A stretch of DNA of 64,000 nt from positions 3,951 to 67,950 of the forward strand of contig ML014195.1 of NCBI GenBank assembly GCA_003615045.1, given 5' to 3'. The notes beneath the pieces were generated by a model. The model was not told where the DNA came from. It saw only the letters and a list, made by a program, of their open reading frames with translations, and made no database searches. A program made the position numbers and the translations under genes. Each line of letters begins with the position of its first letter. Position 1 is the first letter of the stretch. Positions 1 to 8,505 of this stretch are shown piece after piece. This stretch comes from Caulochytrium protostelioides (taxonomy: Eukaryota > Chytridiomycota > Caulochytriomycetes > Caulochytriales > Caulochytriaceae).

Positions 1-95
<95 letters not shown>
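1..95. repeat. (AC)n microsatellite at window edge
   Basis: An uninterrupted AC dinucleotide run fills the first 95 bases and is cut by the window start, so its true length is unknown. Confidence 0.98.
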
Positions 96-96
<1 letters not shown>

Positions 97-1330
97 TGCC
101 GACGGTTGGCCCCGGTGCGTTGTGTGACGAGCGGAGTTGTCGTGTGGGGCTTCGCCGCCGCCGTCGGTAGTCTCCAATATAGCGGGTACAACCACATACC
201 ACGCGTCGCATCGGGCGGCTCCTATCAGCGTCCCCACCCAACGATCGCAGGACTGGGCGCGTGCACTGTGCCCTTACTTCGACCACTCACGTCATGCGTT
301 CGCGCGGCACGAAGCCACGCGAGGTCCCATTGAGCGGAGATACGGAAGGCTGGCGCCGGAAAAGACCGACGCCATTGCATTGATGTGGCCTTGACTAACG
401 CTCCTTGTCGTCCCCCCAGGAGGGGCGACAACAGAGAACGCGCTGCATCCGCCACGTCATAGCGCTGAAACGAGAAATGCGAGTTGCGGCGCATCACGCG
501 CCGGCTGACTTTGCCGCGGCGCACCTCACGGACCCGCAACGGGACGCCGTTCATTACCATCCCGTGCTGCCGGGTGCTCACGACCCAATGGGCGCAGGCC
601 GCCTCGTCCGACCACGACCACATGATGAGGACTAGGGCGCAGAACCATGCCGAGGCATGTCGCAGCTCCCAGTCCCGCCATTGGACGGGGGCGTATTAAA
701 CGGTGGCGCCCAGGATCGTGGGTATCAAGAAGCAGGTCAGGTACGAACAAGCGAGCTCCATTAGGGGGCCGTGCAAATGAGGCGCGCGACACGGCAAACG
801 TCGGCCGGAGCACGTCGCAAACAGCCATTTCCTGTCTCGGCGGCTTAATAGCGGATGATCAGCACAAGGCGGAACGCCGGTAACCAACGCGTACATGGGG
901 ACAAGACCTAAACCGAACAGGTTAGAGGATCCGCACGCACGGGGTTCGGGGAGAGTATGGGAGAGAGAGGAGGGCGAGGAAAGGTCTCGAAAACCCGCCG
1001 ATCGAGGGGATAGCTTTGCTCGACCTTTTGACACGGATCCAGCCAAAACCGATGAGAACGAGGGCGGTGTTGATGGGGATGTCATGGTGAAAGGACCGTG
1101 CCAAGGCACCGGGCCGGGTCATGCAACATGCGACACTGGCTGCTGGGCTCACCAGACCGCCGCGCTGCTGAGAGATTTGAACACAACAGTATCATCGATA
1201 TTCAGATCTGTCAGACAAACGCGCTGTGGCGAATCCGGTGCTATAAGCACGTCTATGACAACCGAGGAGGAGCGGAGGAGCAAGAAGGAGCGGACGATTG
1301 CCAATGAATCGACCTCACCTTTGAAAGAAC
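96..1330. other. gene-poor stretch, no secure gene
   Basis: I see no recognisable protein. On the minus strand, several short open segments between about 1110 and 400 have hydrophobic stretches (for example LVLIGFGWI near 1050, CSYLTCFLIPTILGATV near 720 and WFCALVLIMWSW near 630). They lie in different frames, with a possible splice acceptor (TTTAG/GT) near 909. This could be a decayed or multi-exon membrane protein gene, but I cannot assemble a convincing model. Confidence 0.4.
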
Positions 1331-1446
1331 AAGAGCATTTGAGAGCATTTGAGAGCATTTGAGAGCATTTGAGAATATGAGAATATGAGAATATGAGAAT
1401 ATGAGAATATGAGAATATGAGAATATGAGAATATGAGAATATGAGA
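1331..1446. repeat. two adjoining tandem arrays, 10-bp and 8-bp units
   Basis: Four near-identical copies of the 10-mer GAGAGCATTT (1331-1370, the first starting AA rather than GA) run directly into about nine and a half copies of the 8-mer GAGAATAT (1371-1446). The units share the GAGA..AT core, so the second array probably arose from the first by slippage after a deletion and substitution. The open frames across it are repeat artefacts. Confidence 0.95.
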
Positions 1447-2336
1447 GATTGAGACAGCCAACGGTAGGGGTCAACCACGCGGTTCAGCAGGACGAGCCAC
1501 GAAGAGCAGCAAAGTAAGCCGAGTCATGCGTGCAACGAAGCGAACGATTCGGTTAAGGGGCAACGAGTCCAGGAGAGCCTTAACCGGCCTTGCTTGGCAT
1601 CGGTCGTCCTGCCCCGACGTGGCTCTCCCCAGAGAACGGCGCGCGTCTCATGCACGATGCGGTGTCCCGCGCGCGTTATATATTGGCGACGCCACTGACC
1701 TCCCGCGCGGACCGCGCGGCGCAGCCAACGGGGGTCTGCGTCGACGGCCGTTGGGCGATCGGACGTGTGGCGGCGGAGTTCCAGACGTGGTGTGGCGGAG
1801 TTCCTGCGGCGCGTTCGCAAGAATCTTGCCGCCGCCGCTGCCGCCGGCCGCTTAGCAACCGTCACGCCTATCCCGCCACGTCGGCGGCGGGCCAGGGTCC
1901 CATGGAAGCCGGTGCCAACACGCCCCTGAGAGCGGCATTGCAGTTGCCGAATGCGCTTCACCGCCGCCGTCGCCATCGCCGCCCGCACTGACGCCCGCGG
2001 CGCCGCCACCTTCAGCGCTGTGATCGCCGCCGCCGCCGCCGCCGTCACGGTCTCTCGCGAGGCCCGTGCGCAGTATCCTCGCTGTCATCATTGTCCCCTG
2101 TCGTCGGTGTATGGTGCCCTCTCGATTCAACATCTGCTGCTCTTCCACTCTGCCACGTTAGCACTGCTCAGCGTCTTTCTGACTTGCTGGACGCCCACTG
2201 ACGGTGCACCTTTCCCGCTCGTCCACATCGTCGCCCCTATCCACCATCTACCGACAGACGCTGACGACGACCACGGCGGCCACAACATCGGCCACGACAA
2301 CACCGCAGACGCCTATCCCGACGACGTGCCGCGATC
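1447..2336. other. upstream region of the Lcp5/neuroguidin gene
   Basis: About 0.9 kb of GC-rich DNA with many GCC triplet runs (for example 1825-1850 and 2005-2045). The overlapping open frames on both strands are arginine- or alanine-rich shadows without recognisable domains. It presumably holds the promoter and 5' UTR of the next gene. Confidence 0.5.
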
Positions 2337-3689
2337 ATGCCCGTTGCCGGCCTGCCTGAGTCCAACCGCGTCGGCGCCGGCACCGGCGCCGATTCGGCGG
2401 AGACGGCTGAAGCGGCACGGCAGACCCTGCGTGCTCGCTACGCCGCGCAACTTTCTCAACTCACCCAGCGAGCCCGCCACCTCACGCAACTGGTCCAGGC
2501 CGTCCAGGCGAAGTCCGAGACGCTCGACACGGCCCAGGGCGTCAGTCTACTCCAGCTGAAGCTGCATACCCTCCTGACCTACTGCGCCCACCTCGGCGTC
2601 CTCGCGAAAGACAAAACTGGCGGCGACTCCATCAAGCGCCATCCTGCGCGACTGGCCCTTTGCGAGCAGCGCACCGTCTATGAAAAGATCCGTCCGATGG
2701 AGCAAAAGCTCCGCTACCAGATCACCAAGTTGCTTCAACAGCACGCTGAGCACCTCGCTGCTGCTGCTGCCGCCGCCGCTGGATCCGCTGGATCGGCCGC
2801 TGACGCCGCCACGGCCATCGCCGGTGACCGGACCGACGCCTCGGCGGAGACCAAGGCCATGGCCCGTGCGCGCGCCTCCATTGGCATCGACGGTTCCGAC
2901 ATCCGCAACCCCGACGCGCTCCCGAGTGACGGCGACAGTGACGACGATGACGAGGAGGCGGCGAAGCACTACCGCCCGCGCCCGGAACAGATGCACACGG
3001 CGCTCTCACGTCTGGCCGATCAGGCTACCGCGGCGACCGACGCCGGCGACAGCGCCTCGTCGGGCGACGACGGCGATGCGGCCGCCGCTCGCAAGCCGTC
3101 GGCGGCCTACCGCCCGCCGATGCTGACGCCCATGACGTTCCGCGAGCGCGACGTGAACGCCGCCATCGAGTCGCAGCGCGTCGTCTCCGAGCGCAGCCGC
3201 AAATCGCTGGCGCGCTCGCGCCTGATGGCGGACCTCGCGACGGAGCTCGGCAGCAAGCCGGAGGAGGCGTCGGCTTCCGGGATGGGCCTCTCCAAGGTGG
3301 AAATCCAGCGGGCCTTCGATGCCGAGGAGGCGGCCCTGCGCGCCCGTGGCGCCATTGCAACGGGCGTCATCCGCGACCGCGATGAGCGCGAGGCCTACGA
3401 GACCGAAAACTACACCCGCGTCAATCTCACGCGCGCCGAGCGCAAGCAGGAGAAGCGCCTCGAGGAGTATGCGCGGCTCGGCCGCTTCGACGACGGCCTG
3501 GGCGACCTCGAAGCGGATCTGGACCGTCTCGCCGGCGTCACCCGCAAGGCCGAGAAGCACCGCGCCCTCGGCACCGGATCCGGGTCGACGCGCGGCGCTT
3601 CGGCGGCGGGCAAGCGGCGCAAGGCCTCGGCAACCGCCCCGGCGCCGTCCCAACTCCGCAAGGTCGCCAAAAAACTCCGCCGGTCGTAG
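2337..3689 (+). CDS. LCP5: Lcp5/neuroguidin-family U3 processome protein
   Basis: A 450-residue protein of the Sas10/Utp3/C1D superfamily, closest in layout to Lcp5 and neuroguidin. In yeast, Lcp5 binds the U3 snoRNP and is needed for 18S rRNA maturation in the nucleolus. The Sas10/C1D domain spans about residues 25-140 and contains the signature order GVSLLQLK, then KTGGDSIKRHP, then the segment around RTVYEKIRPMEQKLRYQ. A low-complexity alanine and acidic linker (about 145-255) follows. The conserved C-terminal block starts at YRPPMLTPM (about 262) and continues into a charged helix with RKQEKRLEEYARLGRFDDG and a basic nucleolar-type tail (KKLRRS). The ATG at 2337 gives a full-length N-terminus and no intron is needed. 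It converges on the glutamate-cysteine ligase gene 158 bp downstream. Confidence 0.88.
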   Translation: MPVAGLPESNRVGAGTGADSAETAEAARQTLRARYAAQLSQLTQRARHLTQLVQAVQAKSETLDTAQGVSLLQLKLHTLLTYCAHLGVLAKDKTGGDSIKRHPARLALCEQRTVYEKIRPMEQKLRYQITKLLQQHAEHLAAAAAAAAGSAGSAADAATAIAGDRTDASAETKAMARARASIGIDGSDIRNPDALPSDGDSDDDDEEAAKHYRPRPEQMHTALSRLADQATAATDAGDSASSGDDGDAAAARKPSAAYRPPMLTPMTFRERDVNAAIESQRVVSERSRKSLARSRLMADLATELGSKPEEASASGMGLSKVEIQRAFDAEEAALRARGAIATGVIRDRDEREAYETENYTRVNLTRAERKQEKRLEEYARLGRFDDGLGDLEADLDRLAGVTRKAEKHRALGTGSGSTRGASAAGKRRKASATAPAPSQLRKVAKKLRRS

Positions 3690-3780
3690 GCCCACCGCCG
3701 AATGGCCCTGGCAGCGTCGTCTTCGATCCCGTCTCCCCCTTATGCTTGGCCGGAGACAGGGTTTCCGTGTGTACCTCTAA

Positions 3781-3786
3781 TTTATT
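3781..3786 (-). terminator. poly(A) signal AATAAA of the glutamate-cysteine ligase gene
   Basis: TTTATT on the plus strand reads AATAAA on the minus strand, 62 bp past the stop codon. It lies upstream (on the plus strand) of the opposing gene's own signal at 3800, so the two 3' ends should overlap. Confidence 0.6.
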
Positions 3787-3799
3787 TGCTGAAAATAGA

Positions 3800-3805
3800 A
3801 ATAAA
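3800..3805 (+). terminator. poly(A) signal AATAAA of the Lcp5 gene
   Basis: AATAAA lies 111 bp past the Lcp5 stop codon and is followed by an A-rich run. It is beyond the opposing gene's signal at 3781-3786, implying tail-to-tail overlapping transcripts. Confidence 0.65.
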
Positions 3806-3847
3806 AAAAGCATGACAAAATGCTGCAGCATCGAGGAACCCGCGAAT

Positions 3848-6679
3848 TCACAACGGCGGGACGGCGGACGAAGGCGGCCCCGAGGTCGGTGGGGCCGTGG
3901 CAAGCGGCATCACGACGCGGTCCGTGTTGGCTGCGACCGCCGCCAGCGGCATGTCGCTCAAAGTTGGATCGCCGCGGTCGACGCAGGCCTGCATGGCGCA
4001 GCAGAGGTCGTGCGCCACCGCCTCCGGGACCCGACTGTCGCCTGCGTACTGCGGATGGCGCCGGACGAACGCGCGTATCCATGCCGCGTTGGTCGGCAGC
4101 GCGCCCGAGGCCCGCGCTGACACGAGATGGAGATACCGATCTAGACGCGCCCGCGCCGCGGGCGCCAGCGACAGGGTGTCCAGGAACGTGTTCACCAGGG
4201 GGACGAGGCCCGGGAACGGCGGCACGGCGGCCGCCGCTGCATCGGCCGCCGCCGAGTCCGCCGCCGAATCCACCGCCGAGCCCGCAGCGCCCGCGGCGCT
4301 TGGCGGCTCACGGGCACGGCGGCGCGCGGCCACGTGGGACGCGCCGTTGATGATGGTGTCGATACTGAGAGCTGCGTAGCCCGGCTGCCGGTTGCCGTGG
4401 TGGGGCAGGATGCGCTGGCGGCACCAAAACGTCTCTTGGGAGAGGGCATCGCGGCGCTGCGCTCGTGCCAGGTTCTGATCCACGCGGGATAGCGGAAGAT
4501 AGAGATTGACGTCGAAGGCCGCAAGCATGCGGGCAACGAGCACCAGAAACACGGCGAAGGCGGCATTCTCGAACTCGGTGAGCTGGATCTCCATACTGCG
4601 GAACTCGACGCGCCAGCCCACGTCGGGCATGTGCGGGGGCGGTGGCTTGAACCGCATGGTTTGCCAGTTGGTGGACTGGATGTTCTCAAAGTGGTCGGAG
4701 GACGTGGCCGGATCCTGGTCGAGCAGCTCGTGGAAGACCACGAGCGGGTCGCGGATAAACAGGTGCGCCACGTGGCGCGCGAGCCAGAGATCGACTCCGG
4801 CATCGCGCAGCGTGGCCTCGATAGCCGGATCAACCGTGAGCGGGAGGTCGTTGTACGCGGCGTCGAAGTAGTCGCTCGGATACAGCGCGCCGCGGCATCC
4901 GTCATCCGCGGCCGGCGCCGGTGTGGTCACCCGCGCCTCCGGCTCGAGGGGTGCTAAGGGGGATGGCGCCGACGAAGGCCCGACGGAAGCAGCGCTGCGC
5001 AGGTTCGCAGGTGCGGCCGCGCCGCGGGTGTTCGTGCTGTTGGCGCCGGTGTTGCCGGCGTTCGTGCTCGTGCTCGTGCCGAGGTATGAATCCAGCGAGG
5101 CGTAGCGTGATTTCGAAATCCGGAACCGTTCACCGTTCGCGGGTGTCGTTGCCGCCGTCGCCGATGTCGCTGCCGCGCTCGCTTGGCCCCGCTCATACGG
5201 CGTCCGATCGTCGACGCTTGCCGAAATCACGTCCCAGCGGCAGTCGACATCGGCCAGATAGCCGCGGAAGATCGGAGCCGCCGCGGAGAGCGCGAGAAAG
5301 ACGGGCGTGAGCACCGCCAGCTGGTCGTAGAGCTTGCGCGCCTCGTCGATGCCGTCGGCCTGGAAGGTGACCTGCAGGCACGAGCAGCCCATCCCGAAGC
5401 ACATGGCATCCATGTAGATGTGGTCTTCGAGCGCGTCGGGCAGCAGCGCGCACAGCGGCATGTGCTGCGTGGCGGCTTCGTTGCCGGGCAGGCAGAAGGG
5501 GTGCTGCGCCACGCGGACCTTGTCGATCGACGTGGCATCGACAAGGGCCTGCGCGCGGCGCGGGGCATCAAGCATGCCGAGGCTCGGTGGGCACGGCTCG
5601 CGCCATGGCCGCGGCGTATGTGTATCGTGGAAGACGGGGACGTTGATGGCGACCTTGCCGGTGCGGCGCTCGCGGATATTCTTGGCGAGCGTTGGAAACC
5701 GCGCGTGGCCCGTGATCGCGTCGTCGGGCAGAAAGAAACTCTGGAAGACACCGGTAGTCGGCGTCGGCGCCAGCGGCAGCGCGTCGTCCCACTGGGCCGT
5801 CGACGAGCACGCCGACTGCGAGCCGTAGCTCGGAGACGGGCTCACGCTGCCGCCGCGCCGGTTGCCATCGTCCGCCAGCCCCGGTGCCGCCGCGGGCGGC
5901 CGCAGCTGCTGACACGGCGCGCGCTCCACGCCACGGGAACCGTCTCGGGGACCAGTGTCGGTCCCGTCGCGGTTGCCATCGCCGTCGTCGTCGTCGCCGC
6001 CGTCGTCGCCGGGGTCATTGGAGCCAGGAGCCCCGTCGCCGGCGTTCGCGGATCGGCGGACGGGGTCGGAGGCGACGATGGGAGCCTCGACGTCCGGCGC
6101 CACGATGACGGGCGCGCCGCCATCGGTGTGGCCGGCCGCATGCGTCGGCAACCGCGCGACTTCTTCCACCGTGAGCCATGCCGCGCGCGGCGTCGCCTGC
6201 GCCAAGCTGTCGTAGGTGCCGAGCAAAGGGAAGTTGGTGAGCGCCATGAGCGCCTCGTCGGCGCCCAGGTGCGCGGCAGCGAGCCGGCGGCGCGAGCGCA
6301 TGTTCTCCTCGACGGCGAGCAGGTCGGCGACGCGCGGTCCGTAGGGCGTGCCGGGCGTGGCTTCCAGCATGTAGCGCCCGAACTCGGGCTTCCAGGACGC
6401 CGCGGGCGTCGCGCCGCGGTCGATTGCGTCGAGCTCGATGGTCTGCAGCGCCTCCAACGTCTTGGCCGCGCGCAGAGAGAGCCGCACGCGGCGCTGCGCG
6501 TGGTCATACTTCACGACCATGTACTCGATCTCGTCGCCCCACAGCAGTGCGTCGCCGCGGCGGCCGCGCTGGCGGCGCCAGATCTCCAGAAACTGCGCGA
6601 CTCCTTGGCGGCGGACATCGTCGCTGTACTTTTGGGCCTCGTGCCACGGCAGTGGTGTCCCCAGCGAGAGGAGGCCCAT
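3848..6679 (-). CDS. GSH1: glutamate-cysteine ligase catalytic subunit
   Basis: This protein makes gamma-glutamylcysteine from glutamate, cysteine and ATP, the rate-limiting step of cytosolic glutathione synthesis. I start at the ATG at 6679 because the family begins MGLLSLGTPLPW; the open frame runs 24 codons further upstream without similarity. Family blocks in order: WGDEIEYMVV (substrate/ATP site region), KVAINVPVF, HIYMDAMCFGMGCSCLQVTF, YLADVDCRWDVISASVDDRT, HVAHLFIRDPL, SDHFENIQSTNWQTMRFKPP, and SIDTIINGASH. The length is 943 residues against about 640-680 in animals and yeast. The excess lies mainly in two low-complexity insertions, about residues 171-306 (Gly/Asp-rich) and 537-600 (Ser/Thr/Ala-rich), plus an alanine-rich stretch near the C-terminus. 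The core motifs are intact, so it should be active. Confidence 0.95.
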   Translation of the reverse strand: MGLLSLGTPLPWHEAQKYSDDVRRQGVAQFLEIWRRQRGRRGDALLWGDEIEYMVVKYDHAQRRVRLSLRAAKTLEALQTIELDAIDRGATPAASWKPEFGRYMLEATPGTPYGPRVADLLAVEENMRSRRRLAAAHLGADEALMALTNFPLLGTYDSLAQATPRAAWLTVEEVARLPTHAAGHTDGGAPVIVAPDVEAPIVASDPVRRSANAGDGAPGSNDPGDDGGDDDDGDGNRDGTDTGPRDGSRGVERAPCQQLRPPAAAPGLADDGNRRGGSVSPSPSYGSQSACSSTAQWDDALPLAPTPTTGVFQSFFLPDDAITGHARFPTLAKNIRERRTGKVAINVPVFHDTHTPRPWREPCPPSLGMLDAPRRAQALVDATSIDKVRVAQHPFCLPGNEAATQHMPLCALLPDALEDHIYMDAMCFGMGCSCLQVTFQADGIDEARKLYDQLAVLTPVFLALSAAAPIFRGYLADVDCRWDVISASVDDRTPYERGQASAAATSATAATTPANGERFRISKSRYASLDSYLGTSTSTNAGNTGANSTNTRGAAAPANLRSAASVGPSSAPSPLAPLEPEARVTTPAPAADDGCRGALYPSDYFDAAYNDLPLTVDPAIEATLRDAGVDLWLARHVAHLFIRDPLVVFHELLDQDPATSSDHFENIQSTNWQTMRFKPPPPHMPDVGWRVEFRSMEIQLTEFENAAFAVFLVLVARMLAAFDVNLYLPLSRVDQNLARAQRRDALSQETFWCRQRILPHHGNRQPGYAALSIDTIINGASHVAARRRAREPPSAAGAAGSAVDSAADSAAADAAAAAVPPFPGLVPLVNTFLDTLSLAPAARARLDRYLHLVSARASGALPTNAAWIRAFVRRHPQYAGDSRVPEAVAHDLCCAMQACVDRGDPTLSDMPLAAVAANTDRVVMPLATAPPTSGPPSSAVPPL

Positions 6680-7606
6680 GACAGTGGTGGCAGCGGCGAC
6701 GAGTCGGCCGGATGCGCAATGATCACAACGTGGTGGCGAAGACGACGGCACGACCCAGCTGTCACGGACGCGGCGGGTTGGCAGAAGCGCTTCGCAGAGG
6801 ACGGACAGGAAGAGATGGCGGTCGCCGGTGTTGATCTGGAATCGGGCGAGCCGCTAGCCTTGCCGATCACCACGAGCGAAGGGGGTGATCCGTCAGGCCG
6901 ATCGCCAGGACCATGGGCCGGCGGCGACACGGCGACATAACCATGGCACCCGGACGTTGCGGTGGACCCCGCCGAGCCAAGACGTCGTGGCCGCCGCAGA
7001 AATCGCTGAGGCCGTGGCGAGCCGTGACGCTGGGGCCGACGGTCACCGGCGCCGAGGCGCCTGGCCACCGCATCCGACGCCGCGGCAGCCCGCTGTCGGC
7101 AGCGCGTCCAGCACGCGCGGCTGGCGGGACGGTCGCGGAGCCCGTCGCGGGCTTCTTCACGTCGGCGGCGGCCACGGCAGGATCGGACCACGGGCGTCGG
7201 GGTGCGGCGGCCGTCCGATCGCCGTCGCGGCGAGGTGGCGCAGCCGCCGCACCCCCGTCAGGACGCCGTGGCCACCCGTCACGCGCGCGGGGAGCCCGAG
7301 AGCGCCCGGCGGGCGGCGCCCGCCACCGACGGCACCGACGCCGCCGACGCCGCCGACGCCGCCGCGGCGACAGCGCGAGGCGGCGGCGGTGCCGTCGGCC
7401 ACCGGCCGTCGATCGACCACTCTACATGAACGCCCGCGCGCGCGCCGGCGTCCGCGCCGCCCACGCGCCGTGCCGCGGCGGCAGCCGTGCCCGGAGAGGG
7501 CGGCGGCCCGCCGGTCTCGCACAGGACACGCCGCGGACGCCGCACGGACGCCGTGGAGGCCGCGGCCGCGGCCGCCGACCACCGGCCACCGGCTTCCAGC
7601 GCCAGG
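6680..7606. other. divergent intergenic region, likely shared promoter
   Basis: 927 bp separate two divergently transcribed genes. It is very GC-rich with GACGCC-type triplet runs near 7335-7370. Open frames here are Arg/Ala/Pro shadows. I see no separate gene. Confidence 0.5.
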
Positions 7607-8359
7607 ATGACCGCCCCTGTCTCCCGCGCCGCCCGTCCCGGGCCGTCGAGCCCGCCGGCCGCCGGGCCGCCCTCCACGGCGGTTCCCGCGACCGCCCCAG
7701 CGACGGCGACCGCGACCGCGACCGCGACCGCGACGGCGATCCTGCCGACGCCGGCCACGCAGGGCTCGCGGCGCCCGGCGCGCACCGCCGCCCAGCTCGT
7801 CCAAGCGGTCAAGGCTGGCCCGCGGCTCCGGCCCGTGCGCACCGCCATGCTCGCCCGCTTCAAGGCCTCGACCGCGGCAAAGACGCTGCTGCCCACGATC
7901 CGCGCACAGCTCGGGGCGGCCGTCGCCGCCGCCGCCGCTGCCGCGCCGGAGACCGCGACCCCGGCCGCCTATGCGGCGGCCATCCGCCGGACGCCGCCAG
8001 ACGCCGCCGACGCCGCCGACGCCGCCAACGCCGCCAACGCCGTCGATCCTGTGCTGCGGGACCGGGTGCTCGACCGCCTCGCACGCGCCGTGGCGCAGCG
8101 GCTCTGGGCCGACGCGAAGGTCCGCCACGGCGTCGAGGTCGTCACGCGCAGCAAGGAATGCGTCGAGCATGCGGACGTCCAGAGCTTGCTACGCCACATC
8201 ATTGCCGATGTCGTCCATGCCCTCGACGCATCGACGCCGCCGAACGGACTCTCCGGCTCAGCCAGCGAGGCGGCGCCGGCGGCGGCAGCCGCATCGCCGT
8301 CGGCCGCGTCACCCGCTCCCGCGGCCGCATCGCCGGCGCCGTCCACGGCCGCCTCCTAG
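7607..8359 (+). CDS. Shg1-like (COMPASS subunit/BOD1-type) protein, tentative
   Basis: A 250-residue protein from the first ATG at 7607; the frame upstream opens only with GTG. After a Pro/Ala/Thr-rich N-terminus, residues about 62-103 (QLVQAVKAGPRLRPVRTAML followed by ARFKASTAAKTLLPTIRAQL) resemble the Shg1/BOD1 domain pattern: 'LV..FK..G..d.lR..ll..f..s.....ll..l'. A second helical block (about 145-215, including VLDRLARAVAQRLWAD) could be the rest of that fold. The C-terminus is alanine/serine/proline low complexity. Shg1 is a subunit of the Set1/COMPASS histone H3K4 methyltransferase. The assignment rests on pattern alone. The gene converges on PCF11 147 bp away. Confidence 0.5.
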   Translation: MTAPVSRAARPGPSSPPAAGPPSTAVPATAPATATATATATATAILPTPATQGSRRPARTAAQLVQAVKAGPRLRPVRTAMLARFKASTAAKTLLPTIRAQLGAAVAAAAAAAPETATPAAYAAAIRRTPPDAADAADAANAANAVDPVLRDRVLDRLARAVAQRLWADAKVRHGVEVVTRSKECVEHADVQSLLRHIIADVVHALDASTPPNGLSGSASEAAPAAAAASPSAASPAPAAASPAPSTAAS

Positions 8360-8505
8360 GGCCCCCCGCTCCTGCGGTCGCGACGAAGGGCTCGGACCTT
8401 CGCGGCGTCGGTCGTGGACTGGATCGGTCCATTGTCGTCCTCCTTATCCGTATGTCGTACTGCGCAAATAGAAAAAAAAATAGAGAGAGAAGCCGGCATG
8501 ACGCG

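Noticed and set aside
5183-6940. 585-codon plus-strand open frame
   Set aside because: Antisense to glutamate-cysteine ligase, Arg/Gly-rich, no domain; caused by GC-rich third positions.
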